From Granulicella sp. L60 (GTDB lineage Bacteria > Acidobacteriota > Terriglobia > Terriglobales > Acidobacteriaceae), in assembly GCF_009765825.1 (NCBI RefSeq), contig NZ_LMUR01000015.1, positions 119,216-183,215 on the forward strand: a stretch of DNA of 64,000 nucleotides. Reading direction: 5' to 3'. A program made the translations under genes and the position numbers. Under the pieces are notes generated by a model. The model ran no database searches, was not told the origin of the DNA, and was given only the letters and a program-made list of their open reading frames with translations. This document shows positions 27,573 through 36,348 of this stretch, piece after piece (the stretch's first letter is position 1; every line of letters starts with the position of its first letter).

Positions 27573-27607
27573 TGTATAAATATACACAAGTTATGTATAT
27601 TTATACA
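27573..27607. promoter_or_regulatory. Paired ARG boxes (ArgR operator)
   Basis: TGTATAAATATACA (27573-27586) and TGTATATTTATACA (27594-27607) each match the ARG-box core TGNATWWWWATNCA perfectly. They are reverse complements of each other and 21 bp apart centre to centre, the spacing of paired ARG boxes in E. coli. They lie 72 bp upstream of argR (minus) and 87 bp upstream of gltB (plus), in an AT-rich stretch that probably also holds both promoters. Confidence 0.93.
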
Positions 27608-27693
27608 AAGTCTCCAGACGAAATGTTCTTTAGTCCTGAAAAGGAAGGTGTCGCGGCCGAGCATTTGCTGTCTCGCCCGACGTATAGTGAAGC

Positions 27694-30600
27694 ATGGAAC
27701 GGTCTTTCGCATCTAGTTTAAACCCTGTGTCGGGGACACTGCGTGTGTCTTCTGAGGTTCCGTCGTTTGAAGCGCTCCGTCCTTCTGTGATCGGCGAGCC
27801 TTCTCTGATCGATGAACGGTTTGACCACGACTCGTGCGGCGTTGGATTTGTGGCCTCGGTGGAGGCTCGGCCTACCCATAAGATTTTGAAGCAGGCTTTG
27901 ACGGCGTTGGCGAGACTGGCGCACCGTGGGGCGACTGCGGCTGATGGCAAGAGCAGCGACGGCGTGGGTGTGATGACGGCGGTTCCGCGTGAGCTTCTGC
28001 TGCGCGAGACGGGCGTGTCGATCGACGGCGGGCAGGTGCTGGGTGTGGGGATGCTGCTGCTGCCGGTGGAGGAGACGCGGGCGGAGGAGGTGCTGGAGCG
28101 GTGCCTGTCGTCGCATGACTTTACGGTGCTGTGTTGGCGCGACGTTCCGGTGCGTACGGAGTGGCTGGGGGAGATGGCGCATGCGACGCTGCCGAAGATT
28201 CGCCAGGTGCTGGTGGTGGATGGCGCGAGCGCGGAGCTGGGGACGATGGAGCGGAGACTCTATCTGGCGCGGAAGCAGTTTGAACGGGCGCATGAGCGCG
28301 GGGATGTGACGGGGTATGTGGCTTCGCTGTCGTCGCAGACGGTTGTTTACAAGGCGATGTGTACGGGGAGTCTGCTGGCGGACTTTTATCCGGATCTGGC
28401 GGCGGAGGATTATGTGACGCCGTTTGCGGTGTTTCATCAGCGGTATGCGACGAATACGCTGCCGACGTGGCATCGTGCGCAGCCGGGAAGAAAGCTGGGG
28501 CATAACGGCGAGATCAATACGGTGTGGGGAAATCGTGCGCGGATGGATGCGCGTGACTCGACGCTGCCAGTGGAGTGCAAGCCGGTATTGACGCAGGGTG
28601 GAACGGATTCGACGAGTCTGGATGAGGCGGTGGAGCTGCTGTCGCAGAACGGAAGGACGCTGGCCGAGGCGATTCGGATGCTGCTTCCTCCGGCGACGGA
28701 TGGGCATCATGCTTCGTTGTTTCTGCGGTATCACACGGACTGCGCGGAGCCTTGGGATGGGCCGGCGGCGATTGCGTTCAGCGATGGGCGCGTCGTGGGT
28801 GCGGCGCTGGACCGGAATGGGCTGCGGCCTTGTCGATTCGCGATAACGGCGGATGGGCTGGTGGTTGCAGGGTCGGAGGCGGGACTGGTGGATCTCGATC
28901 CGGAAGAGGTGACGCATAGCGGACGGCTGGGGCCGGGGCAGATGCTGGTGGTGGACCTGGTGGACCACAAGGTTTATGAGGACGAGGCGCTGCTGGAGTT
29001 GTTCGATGCAGGCGCTACATATGCAGGGCTGGTGGAGGATACTCCGCTGATGGCGGCGACTGTGCCGCTGGTGGATTCGGCTGCGTTGACGGCTCTGCAG
29101 CGGGGCTTTGGATATACGCGCGAAGACGTGAAGATGATTCTGCAGCCGATGGCGGTGGAGGGCAAGGACGCGGTGTATTCGATGGGCGACGATACGCCGC
29201 TGGCGTTTCTGGCGCGTTCGCCGAGGCCGATCTATGCGTACTTCCGGCAGAGGTTTGCGCAGGTGACGAATCCGGCGATCGATCCGCTGCGCGAGGCTTG
29301 CGTGGTGTCGCTGCATACTCGGCTTGGACCCTGGCCTCATCTTTTGGACAAGAATGCTCCGCTGCCTGGGCTTTCGTTGCCTTCGGCGTTTCTTTCGCTG
29401 GGGCAGGTGGAGGCTCTGCGGAGGGGCGAGTATCCGCATCAGGCTGAGCTGAAGCTGGCGGAGCTGCCGGCGGTGTTTGAAGCAGGCAAGACGCTGGCGG
29501 TGGCGCTGGATGAGATCTGCGGACAGGCGATTACGCTGGTGCGAAATGGTGCGCGGATCTTGTTGCTGACGGATCGTCGTGCGAGCGCGGAGATGCTGCC
29601 GGTGCCGATGGCGATGGCCACGGGCGCGGTACATCATGCACTGGTGCAGGCGGGGTTGCGGACGCTTGCGGGTCTGGCGGTGGAGGCGGGAGATATTCGG
29701 GATATTCACCATGCTGCGGTGCTGATTGGATACGGTGCGGGGGCGGTGTGTCCGTGGCTTGCGCTGGAGACGGGGCGGAGTCTTGCGCCTGCGGGTACGA
29801 GTGCAGATGATGCCGAGAAGAAGATGTTGAAGTCGCTCGATGCCGGGTTGGCGAAGGTGATGTCGAAGATGGGGATCTCGGTGGTGGACAGCTATCGGGG
29901 GGCGCATCTGTTCGACATTCTGGGGCTGCATTCGAGTGTGGTGAATCGATGTTTCTTTGGTACGCCTGCACCGCTCTCGGGGATTGGGTTTGCGGAGCTG
30001 GAGCGGCAGTTGCGACAGACGTGGACGCCGGGAGATGCGGCTGTGGCTGTGTCGGCGGAGCTGCCGGACTATGGCTGGGTGCGTTTCAGGAAGGCGGATG
30101 TGTCGGAGCCGCATGCGTGGCAGCCGCCGACGGTGAAGGCGTTGCAGTCGGTGGTGGGGAGTGCGCGAAATGTGCCGCAGCCTACGGATCCGGCGGGTGC
30201 GTTTGCGATCTATACGCGGGATGTGATTGCGCGTGATCCTGCGGTGTTGCGGGATCTGTTGGAGATTCGTCCGGCTGGGCCTGAGCTTGCGTTGAGTGAT
30301 GTGGAGACGCCTGCGGATTTATGTAAGCGATTTGTGGCGAGTGCGATGTCGCTGGGCTCGTTGAGTCCGGAGGCGCACCAGACGATTACGGCGGCGATGA
30401 ATATGCTAGGCGGGCGTTCGAACACGGGCGAGGGCGGTGAAGACTCGGCGGTGTATCGGGTGCATCAGCCGATGGATGCGGGAGTGCCGCCGCAGGATGG
30501 CGGGATGAGCCGTGCGGCACAGTCGGAGGGCGGGATTGCGGTTGCGGAGCCGATGGTTGAGGCTCCTGCGGTGCATGTTTCTCTGAACAACAAGATCAAG

Positions 30601-32265
30601 CAGGTGGCTTCGGGGCGGTTCGGCGTGACGGCGGAGTACCTGGCGCATGCGGAGGAGATTGAGATCAAGGTGGCACAGGGTGCGAAGCCTGGTGAGGGCG
30701 GACAGCTGCCTGGGCATAAGGTGAGCGGGTTGATTGCGCGGTTGCGTCATGCGCAGCCGGGAGTGTCGCTGATCTCGCCGCCGCCGCACCATGATATCTA
30801 CTCGATTGAGGATCTGGCGCAGTTGATCTACGACCTGAAGCGGGTGAATCCTCGGGCTGCGGTGGGTGTGAAGCTGGTGTCGAGCTGCGGCGTGGGCACG
30901 GTGGCGGCGGGCGTGGCGAAGGCGTATGCGGACTTTATCGTTATCGCTGGGAATACGGGCGGGACGGGTGCGGCGGCGTTGTCGAGTATTAAGTACGCCG
31001 GGAATCCTTGGGAGCTTGGGCTGGCTGAGGCGCAGCAGGTGCTGATGCAGAATGGCATGCGTGGACGGGTGCGGCTGCGGACGGACGGCGGCTTGGCGAC
31101 AGCTCGGGATATCTTGATTGCGGCGCTGCTGGGCGCGGACGAGTATGCGTTTGGCACGTCGGTGCTGGTGGTGCTGGGCTGCGATATGGCGCGGCAGTGT
31201 CATCTGAATACATGTCCGACGGGGATTGCGACGCAGAAGCCGGAGCTGCGGGCGAAGTTCCGCGGCAAGCCGGAGCATGTGGTGCGGTTCTTTGAGCAGC
31301 TTTCGAGCGATCTGCAGCATCTGTTGGCGCGGTATGGGCTGCCTTCGATTGAGGCTGCGGTGGGACGGTCGGATCTACTGGAGCAGGTGCGGTTCGATGG
31401 GAATCTGGATCTTCAGCCGATGCTGGCGAAGGGGTCTGGAGGTGCGAGCCGGTTTATGGGGATCAGGAACAATCAGCCTATGCCTGCGCCGCCGATGGAT
31501 GAGGCGTGGGTGGTGCCGGCGATGGAGGCGGTGGATGCCGGGCGACCGTTCGTGGTCGAGTCGAAGATTGCGAACTGCGATCGGGCGGTTGGTTCGCGGC
31601 TGGCGGGTGAGTTGGCATTGCGGCGGGCGCAAGGTGATCTGCCAGCGGATGTTACGTTCCACTTGAATGGGACGGCTGGGCAGTCGTTTGGCGCGTTTAC
31701 GGTCGATGGCATGAAGCTGGTGCTGAAGGGGCAGGCGAACGATTTTGTCGGCAAGGGCCTTTCGGGCGGTGAGCTCGTGATCCAAGCGCAGGGTAGGGCG
31801 GCGCGGGATAGCGGGCAGCATGTGATTCTGGGGAATGTGGCTTTGTATGGGGCTACGTCCGGGAAGCTGTTTGCGGCTGGGCGTGCGGGGGAGCGGTTTG
31901 CTGTGCGGAACTCGGGTGCGGTGGCTGTGGTTGAGGGCGTTGGGGACCATGGGTGCGAGTACATGACCGGTGGGATTGTGACGGTGCTGGGGCGGGTTGG
32001 GTTGAACTTTGGTGCAGGTATGACGGGCGGTCTGGCGTGGGTGTATGACGCGGATGGGTCGTTTGTGTCCGGGCTTCGGTATCATCCTGAGTTCGTCGAG
32101 GCTGAGGCGTTTGGGGTGGTGGATGCGGAGGCGCAGGAGAGTCTGCGGGCGCTGATTGAGGCGCATGTGGCGGAGGCGGAGAGCGGGCTGGGTAAGACGA
32201 TGCTAGCGGATTGGGAGAGGCAGGCTGCGGCGTTTGTGCGGTTGACTCCTAAGGTGCAGGTTTAA
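27694..32265 (+). CDS. gltB: Glutamate synthase, large subunit
   Basis: 1523 residues. A class II glutamine amidotransferase domain follows a 47-residue propeptide-like leader: DSCGVGF places the nucleophile at Cys48. Then come a central domain, the FMN-binding synthase domain (GRSNTGEGGEDS, VSSCGVGTVAAGVAKA), a 3Fe-4S cluster motif C-x5-C-x4-C in CDMARQCHLNTCPTG near residue 1165, and a C-terminal GXGXG domain (LSGGELVIQ, GATSGKLFAAG). It converts 2-oxoglutarate plus glutamine to two glutamates. No gltD lies next to it, so the electron donor (NADPH via a distant GltD, or ferredoxin) is undecided. Divergent from argR with shared ARG boxes. Confidence 0.96.
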   Translation: MERSFASSLNPVSGTLRVSSEVPSFEALRPSVIGEPSLIDERFDHDSCGVGFVASVEARPTHKILKQALTALARLAHRGATAADGKSSDGVGVMTAVPRELLLRETGVSIDGGQVLGVGMLLLPVEETRAEEVLERCLSSHDFTVLCWRDVPVRTEWLGEMAHATLPKIRQVLVVDGASAELGTMERRLYLARKQFERAHERGDVTGYVASLSSQTVVYKAMCTGSLLADFYPDLAAEDYVTPFAVFHQRYATNTLPTWHRAQPGRKLGHNGEINTVWGNRARMDARDSTLPVECKPVLTQGGTDSTSLDEAVELLSQNGRTLAEAIRMLLPPATDGHHASLFLRYHTDCAEPWDGPAAIAFSDGRVVGAALDRNGLRPCRFAITADGLVVAGSEAGLVDLDPEEVTHSGRLGPGQMLVVDLVDHKVYEDEALLELFDAGATYAGLVEDTPLMAATVPLVDSAALTALQRGFGYTREDVKMILQPMAVEGKDAVYSMGDDTPLAFLARSPRPIYAYFRQRFAQVTNPAIDPLREACVVSLHTRLGPWPHLLDKNAPLPGLSLPSAFLSLGQVEALRRGEYPHQAELKLAELPAVFEAGKTLAVALDEICGQAITLVRNGARILLLTDRRASAEMLPVPMAMATGAVHHALVQAGLRTLAGLAVEAGDIRDIHHAAVLIGYGAGAVCPWLALETGRSLAPAGTSADDAEKKMLKSLDAGLAKVMSKMGISVVDSYRGAHLFDILGLHSSVVNRCFFGTPAPLSGIGFAELERQLRQTWTPGDAAVAVSAELPDYGWVRFRKADVSEPHAWQPPTVKALQSVVGSARNVPQPTDPAGAFAIYTRDVIARDPAVLRDLLEIRPAGPELALSDVETPADLCKRFVASAMSLGSLSPEAHQTITAAMNMLGGRSNTGEGGEDSAVYRVHQPMDAGVPPQDGGMSRAAQSEGGIAVAEPMVEAPAVHVSLNNKIKQVASGRFGVTAEYLAHAEEIEIKVAQGAKPGEGGQLPGHKVSGLIARLRHAQPGVSLISPPPHHDIYSIEDLAQLIYDLKRVNPRAAVGVKLVSSCGVGTVAAGVAKAYADFIVIAGNTGGTGAAALSSIKYAGNPWELGLAEAQQVLMQNGMRGRVRLRTDGGLATARDILIAALLGADEYAFGTSVLVVLGCDMARQCHLNTCPTGIATQKPELRAKFRGKPEHVVRFFEQLSSDLQHLLARYGLPSIEAAVGRSDLLEQVRFDGNLDLQPMLAKGSGGASRFMGIRNNQPMPAPPMDEAWVVPAMEAVDAGRPFVVESKIANCDRAVGSRLAGELALRRAQGDLPADVTFHLNGTAGQSFGAFTVDGMKLVLKGQANDFVGKGLSGGELVIQAQGRAARDSGQHVILGNVALYGATSGKLFAAGRAGERFAVRNSGAVAVVEGVGDHGCEYMTGGIVTVLGRVGLNFGAGMTGGLAWVYDADGSFVSGLRYHPEFVEAEAFGVVDAEAQESLRALIEAHVAEAESGLGKTMLADWERQAAAFVRLTPKVQV

Positions 32266-32271
32266 AGGCTT

Positions 32272-32464
32272 TGTCCTGCCGGACGGGCCCACTGCTCGTG
32301 GGAGGTCACTTCGTGACTTTTGTATCCCTTTGGGTGGTCCTCCCGTTGGTTGGGATTAGTTTGATTCCGACCAGCGGGAGGACCTAGGCGATGATCCTGC
32401 CACGACAAGGTATACGCGTCCCGAAGTGACCTCTCGCCGAGCAGGCGGCTAGTCCGGCAGGACA
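32272..32464. repeat. Repeat family A, copy 2 (head-to-head inverted pair)
   Basis: A 193-bp palindromic element starting 6 bp after the gltB stop. Perfect 13-bp terminal inverted repeats: TGTCCTGCCGGAC (32272-32284) and GTCCGGCAGGACA (32452-32464). The left arm is a family A unit in plus orientation (internal GTCAC-TTC-GTGAC), the right arm a diverged unit in minus orientation, joined by a short AT-richer spacer near 32356-32367. No target-site duplication is evident. Confidence 0.88.
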
Positions 32465-32481
32465 TTGTTTTTGCATAAAGA

Positions 32482-32513
32482 TTCATTTTAGAGAATGAAC
32501 CGCAGTTCATTCT
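32482..32513. promoter_or_regulatory. Palindromic operator of the TetR/FadR-like regulator
   Basis: AGAATGAAC-CGCA-GTTCATTCT (32492-32513) is a perfect 9-bp inverted repeat. An additional TTCATT half site (32482-32487) pairs with the AATGAA inside it, giving nested repeats. The TGAA/TTCA spacing resembles operators of TetR-type fatty-acid regulators. It ends 53 bp before the preferred GTG start of the adjacent TetR gene. Confidence 0.78.
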
Positions 32514-32565
32514 TGGCAAACAAGGGTTGGATTCATTAGAGTGGCGGCACCGGAGTTTTCCGGCG

Positions 32566-33246
32566 GTGAGGCCTGGACTGAAGCGAAGAGTGAAGACGGC
32601 AAGGCCTGATTCGACCAAGAGCAGGGAGTCCGGGTCTACTAAGGGAGCGGCGCCAGCGACGGGGCCGGGAAGCGAAAAGTACCAGCGCATCCTGGACGCG
32701 GCGGTGGAGGTGATCGCTGAGAACGGGTACTTCAGTTCGCCGGTGAGTGCGATTGCGAAGCGGGCCGGGGTGGCGGACGGCACGATCTATCTGTACTTCA
32801 AGAGCAAGGATGATGTGCTGCGGACGGCGATCGATGCGACGTTCAACAAATTTCACAAACAGGTAGAGGACGAGTTCAAGACGCTGCAGGGGCCACGCGA
32901 GCAGTTGGAGTATATCGCGCAGGTTCACCTGGAGAGCCATGCGGTGAACCGGAGCATGGCGATCCTGATGCAGACCGAGGTGCGGCAGAGCGCGAAGTTT
33001 ATCGCGGAGTTTTCGCATCATCACCTGGTGAAGTACATCCAGGTGGTACGCGAGGTGGTGCGGCGGGGGCAGCAGGAGGGGATCTTTCGCGGGGATGTGT
33101 CGGATGGGGTGGTGGCGCATTGCATGTTTGGGGCGATCGATGAGTTGTTGAGTTCGGCTGTATTCACGGGACGCGTTTATGATGCGAAGACTACGGCGGC
33201 GCAGGTGATTGATGTGCTGCTTCATGGGATTACAGCGGAGAGTTGA
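32566..33246 (+). CDS. TetR-family transcriptional regulator (FadR-like)
   Basis: About 226 residues. The helix-turn-helix is KYQRILDAAVEVIAENGYFSSPVSAIAKRAGVADGTIYLYFKSKDD (a TetR N-terminal domain, described by its extent), followed by a helical ligand-binding domain of the TetR_C / YsiA-FadR kind. A lysine/serine-rich leader of about 35 residues precedes it. The start is uncertain: GTG at 32566 (GGAG 10 bp upstream) is preferred; a TTG at 32527 and a GTG at 32590 are possible. It precedes an acyl-CoA synthetase gene, so control of fatty-acid activation or degradation in response to acyl-CoA is likely. Confidence 0.85.
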   Translation: MRPGLKRRVKTARPDSTKSRESGSTKGAAPATGPGSEKYQRILDAAVEVIAENGYFSSPVSAIAKRAGVADGTIYLYFKSKDDVLRTAIDATFNKFHKQVEDEFKTLQGPREQLEYIAQVHLESHAVNRSMAILMQTEVRQSAKFIAEFSHHHLVKYIQVVREVVRRGQQEGIFRGDVSDGVVAHCMFGAIDELLSSAVFTGRVYDAKTTAAQVIDVLLHGITAES

Positions 33247-33281
33247 TGGAAGAGGATGTTGCTGGTGGGGATAGGTGGGCA

Positions 33282-33346
33282 TACCCCAGGGGCTGAAGCC
33301 CCTTGCGTTTTCGGCTTGAGAGACCCAAGGCTAAAGCCTTGGGGTA
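33282..33346. repeat. Palindromic element, family D
   Basis: A 65-bp element with terminal TACCCCA/TGGGGTA and two nested small hairpins, AGGGGCTGAAGCCCCT and CCAAGGCTAAAGCCTTGG. It lies 35 bp after the TetR stop. The AAGGCTAAAGCCTT type of palindrome is, from recall, common in acidobacterial intergenic DNA; only one copy is in this window. The following bases to 33538 are A/G-rich and unremarkable. Confidence 0.6.
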
Positions 33347-33538
33347 CCTAGAGGCAATGGCAAGATCTGGAACAACGACAAGATTCAAAAGAACGACAAA
33401 TTTGAGGCAACAGCAAGATCTGGAAGCGACGCAAGACGTAAAAGCTACGGCGATATATTGGGAGCGGTGGTGGCTTAGAAGCAGGAAGAAGTGTTGAAGA
33501 GCATTATTAATTGAGTACGTGGATTTGGAGATTGAGTG

Positions 33539-35326
33539 ATGTTTGATCTGGTTACGTTGAATGATGTGTTGGTAAAGGCGACGGGGCATGGGAGCCGCAC
33601 GGTGATGATGTGGCAGGATGCGGATGGGGCTTGGAAGCCGATTACTTCCGATGATCTGTATGGGCAGGTGCGGGCGCTGGCGGATATGTTGCGCGGGTGG
33701 GGTGTGGGCAAGGGGGATCGGGTGGCGATCCTGTCGGAGAATCGGTGGGAGTGGGCGGTGACGGACTTTGCGACGCTGGCGATTGGCGGGGTGGATGTGC
33801 CGCTTTATCCGACGCTGACGCCGGAGCAGATTGGATATATGCTGCGCGATTCGGGGGCGAAGGTTGCAGTGCTGTCTTCGCGGGAGCAGTACGAGAAGTT
33901 GACGGCGGCGGGTGATCTGCCGGAGCTGGAGCATGTGGTGGTGATGGATGCGGGGGAGTTTGGCGGGGCGGTGAGCTTCGATGCGCTGATGTGTAGCGCG
34001 GGGGAGAAGAAGCAGAGGGATGCGGCGTTCGATGCGATGGTGAAGAGTGTGAGGCCGGAGGATCTGGCGACGATTATCTATACGTCGGGGACGACGGGTG
34101 AGCCGAAGGGCGTGATGTTGACGCATGGCAACGTCGCTAGCAATGTGAATGTGTCGACGGGACCGCTGGGATTTTCGGAGAAGGATAGCTGTATCTCGTT
34201 TTTGCCGCTGTCGCATGTGACGGCGCGGCATTTGGACTACGCGATGATGTGCCATGGGGCGCGGCTGGCGTATTGTCCGAAGTTCGATCAGCTTTCGGCG
34301 GCGATGAAGGCGGTGAAGCCGACGGTGTTTGTGGCGGTGCCACGGGTGTACGAGAAGATTCGGCAGGCGGTGGAGGGGAAGTCGGCGCTGTCGCCGGTGA
34401 AGTTGAAGATTATGAACTGGGCGCTGGCTACGGGGAAGAAGCATAGGGCGGAGACGCTGGACGGAAAGAGTCCGGGTGCGCTGGGATGGAAGCTTGCTCA
34501 TAAGTTGGTGTACAGCAAGATTCGCGAGGCGTTTGGCGGGTGCGCGGAGGTGTTCATCTCGGGCGGTGCTCCGCTGGGGGTGGATACGGCGGGGTGGTTT
34601 GCGGATATGGGGATTCGGATCTTTGAGGGGTATGGGTTGACGGAGACGTCGCCGGTGATTGCGTTGAACTTTCCGAATGCTCACAGGATGGGAACGGTGG
34701 GCAAGGCGCTGCCGGGGGTGGAGTGCAGGTTCGCGGAGGATGGCGAGCTGGAGGTGAAGGGATCGCTGGTGTTTGTGGGGTATTGGAAGAAGGAGAAGGA
34801 GACGGCTGAGGTGTTCTCTGCGGATGGATGGTTCAAGACGGGGGATATTGGGAATATCGATAAGGATGGGTTTCTGTCGATTACGGACAGGAAGAAGGAG
34901 CTGCTGAAGACCAGCGGAGGGAAGTTTATTGCGCCGCAGCCGATTGAGAACAGGCTGAAGGCGAATGTGCTGGTGGGACAGGCGGCGCTGGTGGGGGATA
35001 AACATAAGTTTGCGTGTGTGCTGATCTCGCCGAACTTTCAGGCGCTGGAGGGATGGGCGAAGGGGCAGGGGATCTCGACTGGAGACCACGCGGCGCTGGT
35101 GAAGGATGCGAAGGTGGTGAAGGCTTATCAGGAGATTGTGGACAAGGTGAACCTTGGGCTGCCGAACTACGAGAGCATGAAGCGGATGAGTCTGGTTCCG
35201 GATGAGTGGAGCGTGGAGGATGGGACGCTGACGCCGAGCATGAAGCTGAAGCGGCGGGTGGTGGAGAAGAAGTACGCGAAGGAGATTGGGGAGTTCTATA
35301 AGGATGAGGCTACTTCTTCGAAGTGA
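33539..35326 (+). CDS. fadD: Long-chain fatty acyl-CoA synthetase
   Basis: 595 residues, ANL superfamily. The P-loop is TIIYTSGTTGEPKGVMLTHG (about residues 178-197); GYGLTETSPVIAL, GWFKTGDIGNID and DRKKELLKTSGGKFIAPQPIE with the late catalytic Lys are all present, the last pattern being typical of long-chain (FAA1/FadD15-like) enzymes. ATG at 33539 has GGAG 8 bp upstream; a GTG one codon earlier is possible. Activates fatty acids to acyl-CoA with ATP. Its position behind a FadR-like TetR gene suggests control by that regulator. Confidence 0.92.
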   Translation: MFDLVTLNDVLVKATGHGSRTVMMWQDADGAWKPITSDDLYGQVRALADMLRGWGVGKGDRVAILSENRWEWAVTDFATLAIGGVDVPLYPTLTPEQIGYMLRDSGAKVAVLSSREQYEKLTAAGDLPELEHVVVMDAGEFGGAVSFDALMCSAGEKKQRDAAFDAMVKSVRPEDLATIIYTSGTTGEPKGVMLTHGNVASNVNVSTGPLGFSEKDSCISFLPLSHVTARHLDYAMMCHGARLAYCPKFDQLSAAMKAVKPTVFVAVPRVYEKIRQAVEGKSALSPVKLKIMNWALATGKKHRAETLDGKSPGALGWKLAHKLVYSKIREAFGGCAEVFISGGAPLGVDTAGWFADMGIRIFEGYGLTETSPVIALNFPNAHRMGTVGKALPGVECRFAEDGELEVKGSLVFVGYWKKEKETAEVFSADGWFKTGDIGNIDKDGFLSITDRKKELLKTSGGKFIAPQPIENRLKANVLVGQAALVGDKHKFACVLISPNFQALEGWAKGQGISTGDHAALVKDAKVVKAYQEIVDKVNLGLPNYESMKRMSLVPDEWSVEDGTLTPSMKLKRRVVEKKYAKEIGEFYKDEATSSK

Positions 35327-35331
35327 AGACT

Positions 35332-35414
35332 CTGGCCTGCCGGCCGGGCCGCTTGCTCAGCGGGAGGTCACTTCGTGACTTTTGTACCTCTTTGGGTGGG
35401 GCTCCCGTTGGTCG
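35332..35414 (+). repeat. Repeat family A, copy 3 (single, diverged)
   Basis: Begins 5 bp after the fadD stop. CCTGCCGGCCGGGCC, then GCTCAGCGGGAGGTCACTTCGTGAC, then CTCCCGTTGGTCG (35402-35414). The internal GTCAC-TTC-GTGAC hairpin is intact; the left end has decayed (GGCC in place of GTCC). Confidence 0.82.
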
Positions 35415-35467
35415 CTTGTAGATGTATGCTGGTTGATGGTTTGGGGTTTGAGGGGTAGATTTCTGGG

Positions 35468-36307
35468 ATGGATACTCCTTTTGGTTTGAGGTTGTGGAAG
35501 GCCCTGCGTGTGGGTGGCGTGGCGGTGCTGATGGGGGGGATGTGCTTTGCGCAGGCGGGGCCGCCGGTGTGTCCGGTGCCGACGGGAAAGCAGGTTGCTA
35601 GTCTGCGGCCTTCGGTGGGGACGAGGCCCTCGGTGGCTGCGGCGGTGGCGACAGCGGAGCAGGATGCGGCTGACCCTTCGGTGATGGTGGCTGCGGAGCC
35701 GATGGAGAACTTTGGGGTGGCGCGGTATCGGCTGGAGGATTATGCCGATTGCGTGGGGACGGGCGGGTGTTACTGGGCGGATCTGGATGCGCAGGCTCGG
35801 CGGGCGGAGATGGAGCTGGACCGGCTGGTGGCGACGCGAAAGGCTGGAGAGAAGCTGGCGCTGGTGCTGGATATCGACGAGACTTCGCTGACGAACTATT
35901 GCGAGATGAAGCGGGAGGACTACGGGTTCATCTCGGTGCCGTTCAATGAGTGGGCGGTGTCGCCGGAGGCGGATATGGCGGTGCCGGGGACGTTGCGGCT
36001 GTTCAATAAGGCTCTGGCGGCGGAGGTGGATGTGTTTTTTATCACGGGCAGGCCGGGACAGCAGAGGGCGGCTACGGCGAGGAATCTGGACGGTGCGGGA
36101 TACAGGGGATGGAAGGGGCTGGCGCTGCGGGAGGGGTCGCAGAAGACGATGGGAACGGTGGAGTATAAGAGCGAGGAGCGGAAGAAGATTGTGGATGCGG
36201 GGTATCGGATTGTGATGAGCGTGGGGGATCAGTGGAGTGACTTGAATGGGGACCCGAAGGCGGAGATGAGTGTGAAGCTGCCGAATCCGTTCTACTATTT
36301 GCCGTAG
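35468..36307 (+). CDS. Exported HAD-family acid phosphatase
   Basis: 279 residues. An N-terminal signal peptide (hydrophobic about 13-27, ending CFAQAG) is followed by the acid-phosphatase class B/C HAD fold: motif I LVLDIDETSLTN (Asp134 and Asp136 region), a FFITGRP motif II, a Lys in a KSEERKKI helix for motif III and SVGDQWSDL for motif IV. Cuts phosphate monoesters in the periplasm; exact substrate unknown. Lies between two family A repeats in a plus-strand run of genes. Confidence 0.88.
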   Translation: MDTPFGLRLWKALRVGGVAVLMGGMCFAQAGPPVCPVPTGKQVASLRPSVGTRPSVAAAVATAEQDAADPSVMVAAEPMENFGVARYRLEDYADCVGTGGCYWADLDAQARRAEMELDRLVATRKAGEKLALVLDIDETSLTNYCEMKREDYGFISVPFNEWAVSPEADMAVPGTLRLFNKALAAEVDVFFITGRPGQQRAATARNLDGAGYRGWKGLALREGSQKTMGTVEYKSEERKKIVDAGYRIVMSVGDQWSDLNGDPKAEMSVKLPNPFYYLP

Positions 36308-36348
36308 TGATGTTTTGCAGTTGCCTTGGTTGGCGCTGAGGATTGGTG

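Noticed and set aside
27718..30114. A 798-codon antisense frame within gltB
   Set aside because: Arg/His/Gln-rich composition is the expected mirror of GC-rich gltB codons; no domain pattern.
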